From Alloyangia mangrovi (GTDB taxonomy: Bacteria > Pseudomonadota > Alphaproteobacteria > Rhodobacterales > Rhodobacteraceae), in the NCBI RefSeq assembly GCF_002300555.2, contig NZ_NTHN02000009.1:1-64000 (forward strand): a stretch of 64,000 nt of DNA. Reading direction: 5' to 3'. A program made the translations under genes and the position numbers. Under the pieces are notes generated by a model. The model had not been told where the DNA came from and ran no database searches. It saw only the letters and a list, made by a program, of their open reading frames with translations. Of this stretch, positions 8,496 through 18,064 are shown one piece after another (position 1 is the first letter of the stretch; the number at the start of each line of letters is the position of its first letter).

Positions 8496-9553
8496 TGCGG
8501 CCTCCGTGCCACGACGCGGTAATCGGCGAAGAGCTGCGCGCAGAGCACCGAGAGCAGCACCACGCCCTGCACCAGCAGGACCATGGCTTCCGATATCCCG
8601 TAGAACACCTTCAGCACCCCGCCCGCGGTATAGAGCCCGCCCAGCAGGAAGCTCACCACCAGCACCGCCAGCGGGTTCGACCGCGCGAGATAGGCGATGA
8701 CGATGCCGCTGAAGAGATAGCCCGCGCCGATCGACTGGCTGAGGCGGAACTCGGTACCGGTGACGATCACCGCCCCCGCGAGCCCGCAGAGCGCCCCCGA
8801 GCCCAGCACGAAGATCGCGACGGTCAGCAGCACCGGCAGTCCTGCCGCCCGCGCCGCGCGGCGGTTTGCCCCCACCGCGCGGGCGTAGAAGCCGAGCCGG
8901 GTCACCCCGATGACCGCCGCCGCCAGCACCACGGCGGCGAGCGCCAGCCAGAGCCCCGCGTGCACCTGACCCCAGCCAAGCAGCGGCAGGCGCTCGGTGG
9001 CGTCCAGCGTCGGCGAGGTGGGAAAGCCCGTGGTGCCGTCGCGCCATGCGCCGAAGAGCTGGTGCTGCACCCAGAAGAAGGCGATGGATCCGAGCAGCAG
9101 CGTCGAGATCACCTCGCTCACGCCCCACAGGAGTTTCAGCGCCAAGGGAAGCGCGATCCAGAGCGCGCCCGCCAGCATCGAGAGCGCCAGCATCAGCGGC
9201 AGGCGCAGCGGCTCGGGCCCGAGGTCGAGGATCGATACCCAGGTCGCCGCCATGGCGCCGAGCCAGAGCTGGCCCTCGATGCCGATGTTCCAGAACTGCA
9301 CCCGCAGCGCCAGCGCCGTGCCCAGACCGACCAGCACCAGCGGGATCATCGCGGTGACCGTCTGGCCGAGCCCCTGCGAGGTCAGGAAGGTCTGCACGAC
9401 GAATTCCTGCCAGAGCGCCGCCGCGGGCACGCCCAGCTGCACGAGGATCAGCGCCGCCAGCGCCAGCCCGAAGACGAGGCCGCCGAGATAGCTCGCCGCG
9501 CTCAGTCGCAGCGGCACCCTCTGGCGGCGGACCAGGAGCGCACCGTCAAGCAT
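8492..9553 (-). CDS. BMP-type ABC transporter permease (first)
   Basis: 353 residues from ATG 9553, whose codon lies inside the end of the ATPase gene (8-base overlap). The product has a basic cytoplasmic N-terminus and about ten hydrophobic spans. It carries the branched-chain/nucleoside permease signature (LRVQFWNIGIEGQLWLGAMA, near residue 90) and GANRRAARAAGLPV, the coupling loop facing the ATPase. With the adjacent ATPase, second permease and BMP binding protein it forms an importer of the NupABC/RbsC-like type for nucleosides or purine-like compounds. Confidence 0.92.
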   Translation of the reverse strand: MLDGALLVRRQRVPLRLSAASYLGGLVFGLALAALILVQLGVPAAALWQEFVVQTFLTSQGLGQTVTAMIPLVLVGLGTALALRVQFWNIGIEGQLWLGAMAATWVSILDLGPEPLRLPLMLALSMLAGALWIALPLALKLLWGVSEVISTLLLGSIAFFWVQHQLFGAWRDGTTGFPTSPTLDATERLPLLGWGQVHAGLWLALAAVVLAAAVIGVTRLGFYARAVGANRRAARAAGLPVLLTVAIFVLGSGALCGLAGAVIVTGTEFRLSQSIGAGYLFSGIVIAYLARSNPLAVLVVSFLLGGLYTAGGVLKVFYGISEAMVLLVQGVVLLSVLCAQLFADYRVVARRPQ

Positions 9554-11106
9554 GGCCCACCAGAAGCGCGCCGAGCCGGTCCGGGGTGACCTCGGACGCC
9601 GGCATCGGGGCGCTGAGCCGGCCATTGTTGATGACGCAGACGCGGGTGGAGAGGGACATGATCTCTTCGAGGTCCTCGCTGATCAGCAGGCAGGCCATGC
9701 CGCGCGCCACGCCCTCGGCGATGGCGCCATGCACCGCCCGGGTCGCGCGCAAGTCGAGCCCGCGGGAAGGGGAATGGGCCACCAGCAGCCGCGCGCCGTC
9801 CGAGACCTCGCGTGCCAGCAGCAGCTTCTGGGCATTGCCGCCCGAGAGCAGCGAGACGGGAGTCGTGGGACCACCGCCGCGCACCTCGTGATCGGCGATC
9901 AGCCGCTCCGCCTCGCGGCGCATCTTGCGGCCGTCGACCAACCAGCGCCCGCCGAAACGGCCCGAGGCGATGCCGGTCAACGCGAGGTTCTCGGCGAGGG
10001 TCAGCCCCGGCGCCATGGCGCTGTCAAAGCGGTCGGCGGGGACCACCCGCAATCCCGCGGCGCGGCGCGCGGCAGGGGACGCGGCGATGAGATCGGTGCC
10101 GCCGAGCCGGATCGTTCCGGCCTCGGGCCGACGCAGACCCGAAAGAAGCTCGACCAGTTCCGACTGGCCGTTGCCGCCGACACCGGCAATACCCAGCACC
10201 TCGCCCTCGGCCAGCTCGAGCGCCAGCCCGTCGAGCGCCCGGCTGCCGTCGCCGCGACGGGCGGAAAGCCCCGCAATCGAAAGGAGCGGCGCGCCGGGCC
10301 GGGCCGCGACGCGCGGCGCGGCGGCGGGGATCTCGCCCACAGCAAGCCGCGCCACCTCGTCCATCGCCAACCCCTGCGCCGGGGCGGCATCGAGCACCGT
10401 GCGACCCTGTCGCATGACGGTGATGCGGTCGGAATAAGCGGCAACCTCGCGCATCTTGTGGGTGATCAGCACCACCGCCCTGCCCTCGCCCGCAAGGCGT
10501 CGGACCAGCGACAGCAGCGCCTGTGCCTCCTCGGCGGTAAGCACTGCGGTGGGCTCGTCGAGGATCAGGATCCCCGCCCCCAGCAGAAGCACCTTGAGGA
10601 TCTCGGCACGCTGCCGCTCGGCGATCGACAGATCGTCCACGCGCGCGGCGGGATCGAGCCGAAACCCAAGCTCTGCGGCGCGTGCCCCCAGAAGCCGCGC
10701 CGCCTCGGCCACGCTCACCTTCTGCCCCGCCCCGCGCAGCGACAGCGCGACATTCTCGGCCACGGTGAAACTGCCCACCAGCCGGAAGTGCTGGTGCACC
10801 ATGCCGAGCCCCGCGGCCATCGCGTCGGCGGGACCGCGCAGCGGCACGTCACGGCCATCGACGATCACCTCGCCCGCATCGGCGGCATAGACCGCCGTCG
10901 CCACGTTCATGATCGTCGACTTGCCCGCGCCGTTCTCGCCCACCAGCGCGGTGCACCTCGCCCCAGTCGAGGCGGAAGCCCGCCCCGTCGAGCGCGCGGT
11001 GCCCGTCGAAGGACTTGTCGATCCCGCGCAGCAGCAGCGCGGGCGCGCGCCCCGGCCCCTCATGCGGTCCGGGATGCGCAATGGGCATGTCTTGCACAGA
11101 GCTCAT
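9546..11106 (-). CDS. BMP-type ABC transporter ATPase with tandem ATP-binding domains; one extra base
   Basis: ATG 11106 overlaps the stop of the binding-protein gene (ATGA). The product is a duplicated ATPase, as is usual for this transporter class. Domain 1 has Walker A GENGAGKST and Walker B ILILDEPTAVL. Domain 2 has a degenerate Walker A (GVGGNGQSE) and the signature VSLLSGGNAQKLLLAREV. The start frame and main frame disagree at about 10950: the text reads GEVHR where GEVHALVGENGAGK is expected, so one extra base is present. The corrected length is 519 residues. Confidence 0.9.
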
Positions 11107-12194
11107 TCGCCGGCCGGCATGGTCCCGGTGATGCCATCGACGAAGAAGTCCATGGTCCAGAGCGCGTCGTCGGGCAGCACCTCGCCCGCGGCCACCACCT
11201 CGCCGCCGTCACGCGCCATCAGTGGGCCGGCGAAGGGCTGCAGCTCGCCCGCGATGATCTGCGCCTTGGCCTCGGCGATCTTGGCCTTGGTCTCTTCGCT
11301 GACCGAGGGGCCGAAGGGGGCGAGGTCGACAACGCCCGACTCGAGCCCTTCGAACCAGCCCCATTCCTCGGGCTCCCAGCTGCCATCGATCACCGCCTTG
11401 ATGCGCGGGGTGAGATAGGCATCCCAGTTGAACACCACCGAGGTCAGGATGTGCTCGGGCGCCGCTGCCGACATGTCGATCTGGTAGCCGATCGCCCCGG
11501 CGCCGCGCTCTTCGGCGGCGTTCAGCGCCGATGCGGCGGAGAGGTCGGTGGCGATGACATCGGCGTTCTGGTCGAGGATCGCCTCCGAGACCTGGCCTTC
11601 CTTTACCGGGTCCCACCAGCTGTTGGTGTAGACCACGGTGGTGTCGATCCCGGGCTTTACCGACTGCGCGCCGCGCGCGAAACCGTTGACGTCCCAGTTG
11701 ACCACGCCCACCGGGAAGCCAGCCAGCATGCCGATCTTGCCGCTTTCCGAGGCCTCCGCCGCGGCGATCCCGGCAAGGTACCAGGCCTCGTAGGTGCGGG
11801 CGTAGAAGCTTTCCATGTTCTCGCCGTTGTGCACGCCCGAGGCATTGAAGAAGGCGACGTCGGGATAGGCCTGCGCCGCCTCGGACATCGCCTCGCTGTA
11901 ACCGTAGGTGGTGCCGACGATGATGTTGTAGCCGCGCTGCACGTAAAGATCGATCGCGGCGCGCAGGCGAGTGGCCTCCTCGGGGATGTTCTCGGCCACC
12001 GCGATGTCGAGGCCCAGCTCTTCGGAGACCGCGGCACGGCCCTTGTCGATGGCCTCGTTCCAGCCGCCGTCCTGAACGGTCGAGGCGTAGATGAATGCGA
12101 TCTTCGGTTCGGATTTCAGCTCGAAGGCCCCGGCGGCCACGGGCAGCGAGGCAGCCAGAAGGCCGGTGGCGAATGCGCTGCGCAATTTGATCAT
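11103..12194 (-). CDS. BMP-family ABC transporter substrate-binding protein
   Basis: 363 residues with a signal peptide (residues 1-23, ending VAAGAF) and no lipobox, so it is a soluble periplasmic protein. It matches the BMP/PnrA-like family: KIAFIYASTVQDGGWNEAID at the mature N-terminus, then FFNASGV, YEAWYLAGIAA, GKIGMLAGFPV and NSWWDPVKEGQ. Family members bind purine nucleosides or related molecules and deliver them to the permease pair encoded downstream. It is the first gene of the operon, with GGAAAGGA upstream, divergent from a LysR gene that probably controls it. Confidence 0.93.
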   Translation of the reverse strand: MIKLRSAFATGLLAASLPVAAGAFELKSEPKIAFIYASTVQDGGWNEAIDKGRAAVSEELGLDIAVAENIPEEATRLRAAIDLYVQRGYNIIVGTTYGYSEAMSEAAQAYPDVAFFNASGVHNGENMESFYARTYEAWYLAGIAAAEASESGKIGMLAGFPVGVVNWDVNGFARGAQSVKPGIDTTVVYTNSWWDPVKEGQVSEAILDQNADVIATDLSAASALNAAEERGAGAIGYQIDMSAAAPEHILTSVVFNWDAYLTPRIKAVIDGSWEPEEWGWFEGLESGVVDLAPFGPSVSEETKAKIAEAKAQIIAGELQPFAGPLMARDGGEVVAAGEVLPDDALWTMDFFVDGITGTMPAGE

Positions 12195-12343
12195 GAGGCG
12201 TTCCTTTCCCTGTTGGCGCCCGGCGGGCGGGCTGAGTGCTTTTTGTGCGTTTTGGGTCGGGGGGCGTTTGATTCCGGCGAATCCCGACAGGCTTTGCTTG
12301 CCTGATCCAAAGCCACATGTTCAGAAATTTGGACAGAAAACCT

Positions 12344-12357
12344 GTATCCTCGGATAC
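12344..12357. promoter_or_regulatory. Palindrome GTATCCTCGGATAC, probable LysR operator
   Basis: A perfect 6-2-6 palindrome 27 bases before the LysR start codon, in the gap shared with the transporter operon. It overlaps a second short palindrome (GGATACGAATCC). Position and symmetry suit autoregulation and divergent control by the LysR protein. Confidence 0.5.
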
Positions 12358-12383
12358 GAATCCAAGAATATGGACGATTGCTG

Positions 12384-13342
12384 ATGAATTTTCAGGCGCT
12401 GAGCACCTTCATCAAGGTCGCCGAAACCGGCTCGGTCTCGGTTGCGGCACGGTTGCACGGCTTGCCGAAGTCCTCGGTCAGCCTGAAGCTGAAGCAACTC
12501 GAGGAGGAGGTCGGCGCCGAGCTTTTCGCCCGCCGCGGCCGCGCGCTCGAACTCACCGATGCGGGGCGGGTGCTGCTCGAACGCGGCCAGCACATCCTGT
12601 CGCTGTGCGACGACACCGCCGCCGCGGTGGCCTCGATGCAGGACGACGCGGCAGGCGTGCTGCGGGTCGGCGCCTCGGGCGAGTTCGGCACCGCGCTCAA
12701 CGCGCAGATGCTGCAGGCCTTCCGCGCCGCGCATCCGAAGATCCAGCTCGACCTCGTGTTCTTCGCGCCCTCGGTATTCCTTGACCTCAGCCGCCAGAAG
12801 GTCTTCGACGCCGTGCTCTCTTTCGACGACACCTCCGGCCCCGGTACCGAGGTGCTGGCGACGCTGCGCTACGGGCTCTACGCCAGCCCGCGCTACCTTG
12901 CCGAGCAGGGCACGCCGCAGACCGTCGCCGATCTGGCGCGCCACAAGGGGGTCATCTACCGCGATGCCGAGGGCGTGATGCCCTGGCGGCTGAGCGACGG
13001 ATGCGACAGCGCCGAGATCCTGCCCCCCGCCGACATTGTCACCAACGACTACTGGACGACGAAATACTTCGCCGTCGCCGGTGCCGGGCTGGCGCTGCTG
13101 CCCGCCTTCTTCACCGATCTCGAGGTGCGCGAGGGCCATCTCGTGCCGGTGCTGCCCGAGTGGCAGACCGAGGCGCGCAGCATCACCCTGCGCGTTCCCG
13201 ACCCACGCTACGTGCGCCCAAGACCCGCGCCTTCCTTGCCTTCTGCAAGAGCTATTTCCAGCCCGGCTTCGACTTTGCCGGGCCCCGCTACTTCGTGGAG
13301 GCGCTGTGCTTCCCCGACACCTCCAAAGGAGAGACCGAATGA
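12384..13342 (+). CDS. LysR-family transcriptional regulator, one base missing
   Basis: ATG 12384 begins the typical N-terminus (MNFQALSTFIKVAETGSVSV), with a helix-turn-helix (residues ~18-38) followed by a periplasmic-binding-like effector domain. The frame changes near 13214: RYVR-PRPAP is read where RYVPPKTRAFLAFCKSYF is expected. One missing base restores 319 residues and a stop at 13342 that overlaps the next gene (ATGA). It sits divergent to the BMP transporter and overlaps a 2OG-Fe(II) oxygenase gene, so it likely controls both in response to the imported compound. Confidence 0.88.
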
Positions 13343-14391
13343 CCTCACTCACCACCGGAAACGGCCCGCGCCTGCTCAAGGACACCGGCCTCGACGCCGA
13401 GCGCGTGCCCTTCGACAAGCTGCCGGTGATCGACCTCGCAGCGATCTTCACCGAAGACGAGGACGCCAAGCGCGAGCTGGCGCTGGCGCTGCGCCGGGCA
13501 TGTTCCGAGATCGGCTTCTTCTACGTGAAGAACCACGGCGTGCCGCAGGCGGTGATCGACGGCGCCTTCGCCACCGCGCGGCGCTACTTCGCCCTGCCCG
13601 ACGCCGAGAAGCTGAAGATCCACGTCGCCAAGTCGCGCAACAACCGCGGCTACGCGGCGCTTCTCGAAGAGAATACCGACCCCACCGCGCGCGGGGACCT
13701 GCATGAAAGCTGGGACATGGCGCTTGAGGTGCCGGCGGACGATCCCGACGTGCTGGCCGGCAAGGTACTCTACGGCCCGAACCAGTGGCCCGAGGATGAC
13801 GCTGCCTTCCGCGCCGACGTGACCGCCTATTACGACGAGATGCTGCGCCTGTCGCACGCGCTGCTGCACGCCTTCGCGCTGTCGCTGGAGCTGGAAGAGG
13901 CGCATTTCGACGCGCTGGTGGAAAAGCCCCTCGCGACGCTGCGCCTGCTGCACTACCCGCCGCAGGAGGGCGAGGTCGACGAGCGCCAGATCGGCATCGG
14001 CGCGCATTCCGACTACGAGTGCTTCACCATCCTCGCACAGGATGACCCGCGCATCCGCGCGCTGCAGGTGCTGAACTCCGAGGGTGACTGGATCAGCGCG
14101 CCGCCGCTGCCGGGCCATTTCGTGGTGAACATCGGCGACCAGATGGCGCGCTGGACCAATGATCTCTTTGCCTCGACCGTGCACCGGGCGATCAACCGCT
14201 CGGGCGTCGAGCGCTACTCGATCCCGTTCTTCTTCGGCCCGAGCTACGACTCGGTGATCCAGCCGCTCGACAGCTGCATCGACGCGGACCACCCGGCGAA
14301 ATACGAGCCGATCACCTCGGGCGCCTACATCAACGGCCGCTTCGCCGAGACACTGGCACATTACGATCCGAACAAGGAGCTGGCGGACTGA
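13339..14391 (+). CDS. 2-oxoglutarate/Fe(II)-type oxygenase, isopenicillin-N-synthase family
   Basis: 350 residues; ATG 13339 follows AAAGGAGAGACC and overlaps the LysR stop. An N-terminal DIOX_N region (VIDLAAIF ... SEIGFFYVKNHGVP) precedes the jelly-roll core. The iron ligands are visible in GIGAHSDYECFTIL (H and D) and STVHRAINR (H), and the co-substrate motif is RYSIPFF (R-x-S). The family hydroxylates or oxidises small molecules. Coupling to the LysR gene and closeness to a nucleoside-type importer suggest action on the imported substrate, for example a modified base or nucleoside; that is inference. Confidence 0.9.
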   Translation: MTSLTTGNGPRLLKDTGLDAERVPFDKLPVIDLAAIFTEDEDAKRELALALRRACSEIGFFYVKNHGVPQAVIDGAFATARRYFALPDAEKLKIHVAKSRNNRGYAALLEENTDPTARGDLHESWDMALEVPADDPDVLAGKVLYGPNQWPEDDAAFRADVTAYYDEMLRLSHALLHAFALSLELEEAHFDALVEKPLATLRLLHYPPQEGEVDERQIGIGAHSDYECFTILAQDDPRIRALQVLNSEGDWISAPPLPGHFVVNIGDQMARWTNDLFASTVHRAINRSGVERYSIPFFFGPSYDSVIQPLDSCIDADHPAKYEPITSGAYINGRFAETLAHYDPNKELAD

Positions 14392-14412
14392 ACGCCGATC
14401 CTGACGACACCC

Positions 14413-14437
14413 GGGGCGGCGCCATAGCGCCGTCCCC
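14413..14437. terminator. Hairpin between convergent genes
   Basis: GGGGCGGCGC and GCGCCGTCCCC pair around the loop CATA, 22 bases after the oxygenase stop and before the convergent transporter gene. There is no T-run on the plus strand; it probably ends the LysR/oxygenase transcript. Confidence 0.55.
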
Positions 14438-14493
14438 CAGTTCATGCCGGCAGTGCCTCGTGCTGGGCGCCGGACGCAGGTCCAACCCGCGCG

Positions 14494-15444
14494 TCAGGTC
14501 TGTTCGCAGAGCGGCGCCTGCCCGGCCCGTGCCGCGCGGCGGGCGGTGATCCATTCCTGCGCCTGCACGATGATCATCCCCGCGAGCACCATCGCGCCTC
14601 CCAGCAGGAACTCCGAGGTCAGCGCATCGCCAAGCAGCAGCGCGCCGCTGATCACCCCGAAGACCGGCGTCATGAAGCTCAGCACCCCGAGCCGCGACGA
14701 ACGGTAGATCTGCAGCATGCGGAACCAGACGAGAAAGCTGAGGCTGCAGACGATCAGCGTCTGGAACGACAGGCTCATAAGCACCGCGGGCGTCGGCTCG
14801 AGCGACAGCCGCCCAGTCAGCGCGCAGAACCCGAGCGCCGCCGCGCCAGCAATCGCAAGCTGGTAAAAGAGCGTCTGCGCCGGCGGCGCCTCGGAAACGC
14901 GGGTGGTGCGGATCACCACGGTGGTGAGACCCCAGCAAAGCCCTGCGCCAAGCCCCAGCATGTCGCCGAGAAGCATTCCCGGGGTCAGCGCCGCGCCCGG
15001 CCCGCGCAGCTCGGGCAGCACGAAGATCGCGGCAACGCCGAGAAAGGTGATCGCCACCCCGGCCCATTGCACCGCCCCCATGCGCTCGTCGGGCTGCGCC
15101 ACGTGCAGACCGATCGCCGCGAAGATGGGCGCGGTATAGAGGAAGACCGCCATATGCGAGGCCGTGGTCCAGCGCAGCCCCTCGGCGACCAGCAGGAACT
15201 CGAGCGCAAATAACGCGCCCGCAAGCAGACCGGGCCCGAAGAAGAGCCCGCGGTGCCAGCGGTCGCGCAGGAAGACCCGGCTCAGCGCCAGAACGAGCAA
15301 CGCGGCACAGACCGAGCGCAGGCCGATCTGCAGCATAGGATCGACCGAGTCCGCGACGATCTTCATGGCACTCTGCTGCAGCCCCCAGATCAGGCACAGC
15401 AGGACCATCACGGCGATGGCGGTGGTATCAATGGGTCGTTTCAT
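14494..15444 (-). CDS. EamA/DMT-superfamily transporter
   Basis: 316 residues with about ten hydrophobic helices in two EamA repeats (roughly 8-145 and 155-300). Family features are LLCLIWGLQQSAMKIVADSV near the start and SFMTPVFGVISGALLLGDAL in the last repeat. It is likely an inner-membrane exporter or permease for a metabolite or amino acid; substrate cannot be told. It is divergent from an AraC-type regulator across a 98-base gap containing paired half-sites, so that regulator probably controls it. Confidence 0.92.
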   Translation of the reverse strand: MKRPIDTTAIAVMVLLCLIWGLQQSAMKIVADSVDPMLQIGLRSVCAALLVLALSRVFLRDRWHRGLFFGPGLLAGALFALEFLLVAEGLRWTTASHMAVFLYTAPIFAAIGLHVAQPDERMGAVQWAGVAITFLGVAAIFVLPELRGPGAALTPGMLLGDMLGLGAGLCWGLTTVVIRTTRVSEAPPAQTLFYQLAIAGAAALGFCALTGRLSLEPTPAVLMSLSFQTLIVCSLSFLVWFRMLQIYRSSRLGVLSFMTPVFGVISGALLLGDALTSEFLLGGAMVLAGMIIVQAQEWITARRAARAGQAPLCEQT

Positions 15445-15487
15445 GGGTGCACCTAGGCAGGCAAGTCATGGGCCCTATCTAGTCTGG

Positions 15488-15513
15488 CGGATAGCATATA
15501 TATAGCTCGGATA
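15488..15513. promoter_or_regulatory. Two CGGATA direct repeats 20 bp apart, possible AraC-type site
   Basis: CGGATA at 15488 and 15508 lie in direct orientation two helical turns apart, bracketing the AT-rich ATAGCATATATATAGC. They lie in the divergent gap between the EamA gene and the AraC-type gene. Direct repeats at this spacing are typical of AraC-family operators. Confidence 0.4.
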
Positions 15514-15542
15514 CGCCAAACGATTGCGCCGGACCGCCAGCC

Positions 15543-16325
15543 ATGCCCCCTGCCCAGAGCCCTCCGCACCTGCGCCACCCGCCGTTCCGCGACCAGCTGC
15601 CCGCACCGATCTATTTCCGGCTCGAGAGCATGCCCGAGAATGCCACCTACCCGGTGATGCAGCACCCGTGGGGAGAGTTCGTCTATTCCTTCAGCGGGGT
15701 CACCGAGCTGCGGCTCGCGGGGCAACACCTGCTCGCACCACCGCACATGGGTTTCTGGATCCCGCCCCGCGTCGAACATGTCGGCTTCAACCGCCGCGCG
15801 GCGGTGCATTTCTCAGCCTATATCAGCGAGGACCTCTGCGCGGCCATGCCGGAGCGCACCTGCTCGCTTCTTGTGACCCCGCTCCTGCGCGCCATTCTCG
15901 ACAGCCTCGCGGACTCCCGGTTCACCAATACCGAGGCGCAGTCCCGCCTGCTGCGCGTTATGGTCGACGAGATCGCGGCATGCACCATGGCCGACAGCTT
16001 CGTGCCGGAAACCTCCGACGCACGGCTGGCCCCGGTGCTCGAGGCGCTGCGCGACGCGCCGGCCGATCCGCGCAGCACCGCCCAGCTTGCCCGGGCGTTC
16101 GGGATGAGCGAGCGGACTCTGGTACGGCGCTGCACGCAGGAGCTTGGTATGTCGCTCAGCGAATGGCGCCAGCGCGTGCGCGTGGTCCGCGGCATCTCGC
16201 TGCTGCAGGATGGGGCCAGCGTCGAGAGTGTTGCGCTCGATCTCGGCTACGGCACCGCCTCGGCCTTCATCGCCATGTTCCGGCGCATCACTGGCAGCAG
16301 CCCCGCGCAGTTCATCGGACGATAG
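15543..16325 (+). CDS. AraC-family transcriptional regulator
   Basis: 260 residues. The N-terminal half is a cupin-type sensor (MQHPWGEFVYSFSG ... PPHMGFWIPPRVEHVGF). The C-terminal ~100 residues form the double helix-turn-helix (TAQLARAFGMSERTLVRRCT and VALDLGYGTASAFIAMFRR). It probably regulates the divergent EamA exporter. The start is inferred from frame and sensor length, as no strong ribosome site precedes it. Confidence 0.92.
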   Translation: MPPAQSPPHLRHPPFRDQLPAPIYFRLESMPENATYPVMQHPWGEFVYSFSGVTELRLAGQHLLAPPHMGFWIPPRVEHVGFNRRAAVHFSAYISEDLCAAMPERTCSLLVTPLLRAILDSLADSRFTNTEAQSRLLRVMVDEIAACTMADSFVPETSDARLAPVLEALRDAPADPRSTAQLARAFGMSERTLVRRCTQELGMSLSEWRQRVRVVRGISLLQDGASVESVALDLGYGTASAFIAMFRRITGSSPAQFIGR

Positions 16326-16488
16326 GGCATGGTCTCTGCGGCCTATGCCTCGGCAGACCGGCAGCGCCCCTGCGGAGCACTCAAGCGCTTTCCGGCATTT
16401 CTTTATGCGGAAATCCAAATATGTGTGATGCTGCTGCCCGGAGCCGGGGCCCGCAACCGGGAGCGTCTCCGGATACCGGGAGGGGCAC

Positions 16489-18054
16489 ATGGGCCAGAAA
16501 GGCATCGGATATGGCAGCTCTGCCCTTGCTGCTCTCGTCTTGCTCCTGACCATGGTGTCCGGCTGCGGCGGCGAAGAGCTGCAGGTGCCCGCCGAACAGG
16601 TGGTCTCTTCCGCACCCGTCGATCCGTCGCTCTACGCCGGGACTTTCGCGCTCGCGCTCTCGGAGACGATCGAAACGCCGGGCAATGCGCTGCCGTTCAG
16701 GGCGTATCTCGGACTCGCGCCGCAGAGCGGGACCCGGCTCGGCGTCCGGGCGGCCGTCGATCTGCGGGACATCCAGCGCGTCCTGCCGGTGCTCGTCTCC
16801 GGCAGTTTCGATCCCGATTGCGGGCTTGGCCTCGCGGTCGGGTTGACCAGCGCGCAGGCCGAGGGGGATGCGGTGCGCGCGCGCGGCACGGTGCGGGCCG
16901 AGCTCTACCGCTGCAAGGGCGGCGAGACTGAGAGCGCGGCGCGCGGCGCCCATCTCTGGTCGCAGATGGTGGATTTCGACACGCTTGTCGGCGCCGGGCT
17001 TACGGGGGAATGCGTGGGATTCGAGCTGCGCGACCTCGCGCTTGATCCGCGCGGGTTCATCGGCGGGCTCGGGACCCTCTTCGGGATCACCGAGAAGGTC
17101 CGGCTGGCCATCCTCGAACAGGGCAACGAAGCGCTGCGCGCGGCACCGGTCTGCCCGGAGATGCCCGACGCGCTGGCGCTCCTGTCGCCGGACTTCTCCA
17201 GCGGCGGCGCGGTCGAGATCGGCGAGGGCGGCATCGGGGCGGCGCTCGAGGGAACGGTCACCACGGATGCGGCGCGGCTGGTGGGGCTGCTCGGGCTCTG
17301 GCAACGCAAAGGAGCCCTGCCCGGCGCGGGGGAGGATTTGACCGACCTGCCGGAGGCTGCAGTGTCGTTCCGGTTCGAAAACGCGCTGAAAGACTTCGAC
17401 CCGCCTGTCCCCTACCGCGTCGACATCGCGATGACCCCGAACACTCCGACACGTATCGGCGTCGGCCTGGAGCTTGACCTCCGGGCGCTTCAGATGCGCC
17501 TGCCCGAGATTGCCAAGGGTGCCCTTCTTGTCGACGACTGCCGCTCGCGCGTCGAGGTTCAAGCCATCGACACCCTCGCGCAGGGAGCGACCCTCGTCGC
17601 CCACGCCCGGCTCGAGGCACGCAGCTACACCTGCGAGCGGACCGGGGACAGTGCCTGGCAGCGCGGAGAGCTGGAACGCTCCGAGGAGGTCGACGTGCGC
17701 GCCGAGGTCTCTGCTTCGGTGGCCGGCAATTGTGCGGTCTTTCACCTCGTCGACCTGGCACGCGATCCCCCGCTTCCGGTGATTTCCAAGGGCAGGCAGG
17801 GGGCGCGCAGCGAAGCCGCGCGAACGCTCTTCATCGACGCCGTGGATGCCCTGCTGAAGACCCGCCCGCTTTGTCCGGAGCTCCCTGCGGAGTTTGGTGT
17901 GCTCGACCCGCAGTTCCGGTCCGGCGGTCCGCGGGAAATGGGCAGCGGCGGGCTCGGCTTCCGTCTCGAGGGATCGGTTGACCTGAGCACCACCACGATC
18001 ATTGCCCTGCTACAGATGATGCAGGAGCGGGGCTTTCTGCCGCCCCGCCCTTAG
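16489..18054 (+). CDS. Internally duplicated lipoprotein of unknown function
   Basis: 521 residues; ATG follows GGGAGGGG. A signal and lipobox (MVSGC, Cys at about residue 26) mark it as a lipoprotein. The mature part is a tandem duplication. Residues ~65-145 (FRAYLGLAPQSGTRLGV...) match ~300-385 (YRVDIAMTPNTPTRIGV...). The ends of each half also match: CPEMPDALALLSPDFSSGG with CPELPAEFGVLDPQFRSGG, each followed by a G-x-GG-[IL]-G segment. Conserved cysteines in each half suggest disulphides. It is convergent with the DUF3604 gene. No family was recognised. Confidence 0.8.
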   Translation: MGQKGIGYGSSALAALVLLLTMVSGCGGEELQVPAEQVVSSAPVDPSLYAGTFALALSETIETPGNALPFRAYLGLAPQSGTRLGVRAAVDLRDIQRVLPVLVSGSFDPDCGLGLAVGLTSAQAEGDAVRARGTVRAELYRCKGGETESAARGAHLWSQMVDFDTLVGAGLTGECVGFELRDLALDPRGFIGGLGTLFGITEKVRLAILEQGNEALRAAPVCPEMPDALALLSPDFSSGGAVEIGEGGIGAALEGTVTTDAARLVGLLGLWQRKGALPGAGEDLTDLPEAAVSFRFENALKDFDPPVPYRVDIAMTPNTPTRIGVGLELDLRALQMRLPEIAKGALLVDDCRSRVEVQAIDTLAQGATLVAHARLEARSYTCERTGDSAWQRGELERSEEVDVRAEVSASVAGNCAVFHLVDLARDPPLPVISKGRQGARSEAARTLFIDAVDALLKTRPLCPELPAEFGVLDPQFRSGGPREMGSGGLGFRLEGSVDLSTTTIIALLQMMQERGFLPPRP

Positions 18055-18064
18055 GACCCTCAGA

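Noticed and set aside
9552-12305. 917-codon plus-strand ORF opposite the ABC transporter genes
   Set aside because: High-GC antisense shadow; the opposite strand encodes recognisable ATPase and binding-protein motifs throughout.
12321-13469. Long minus-strand ORF opposite the LysR gene
   Set aside because: Codon pattern is the mirror of the LysR frame, product is Arg/Gly rich without motifs.
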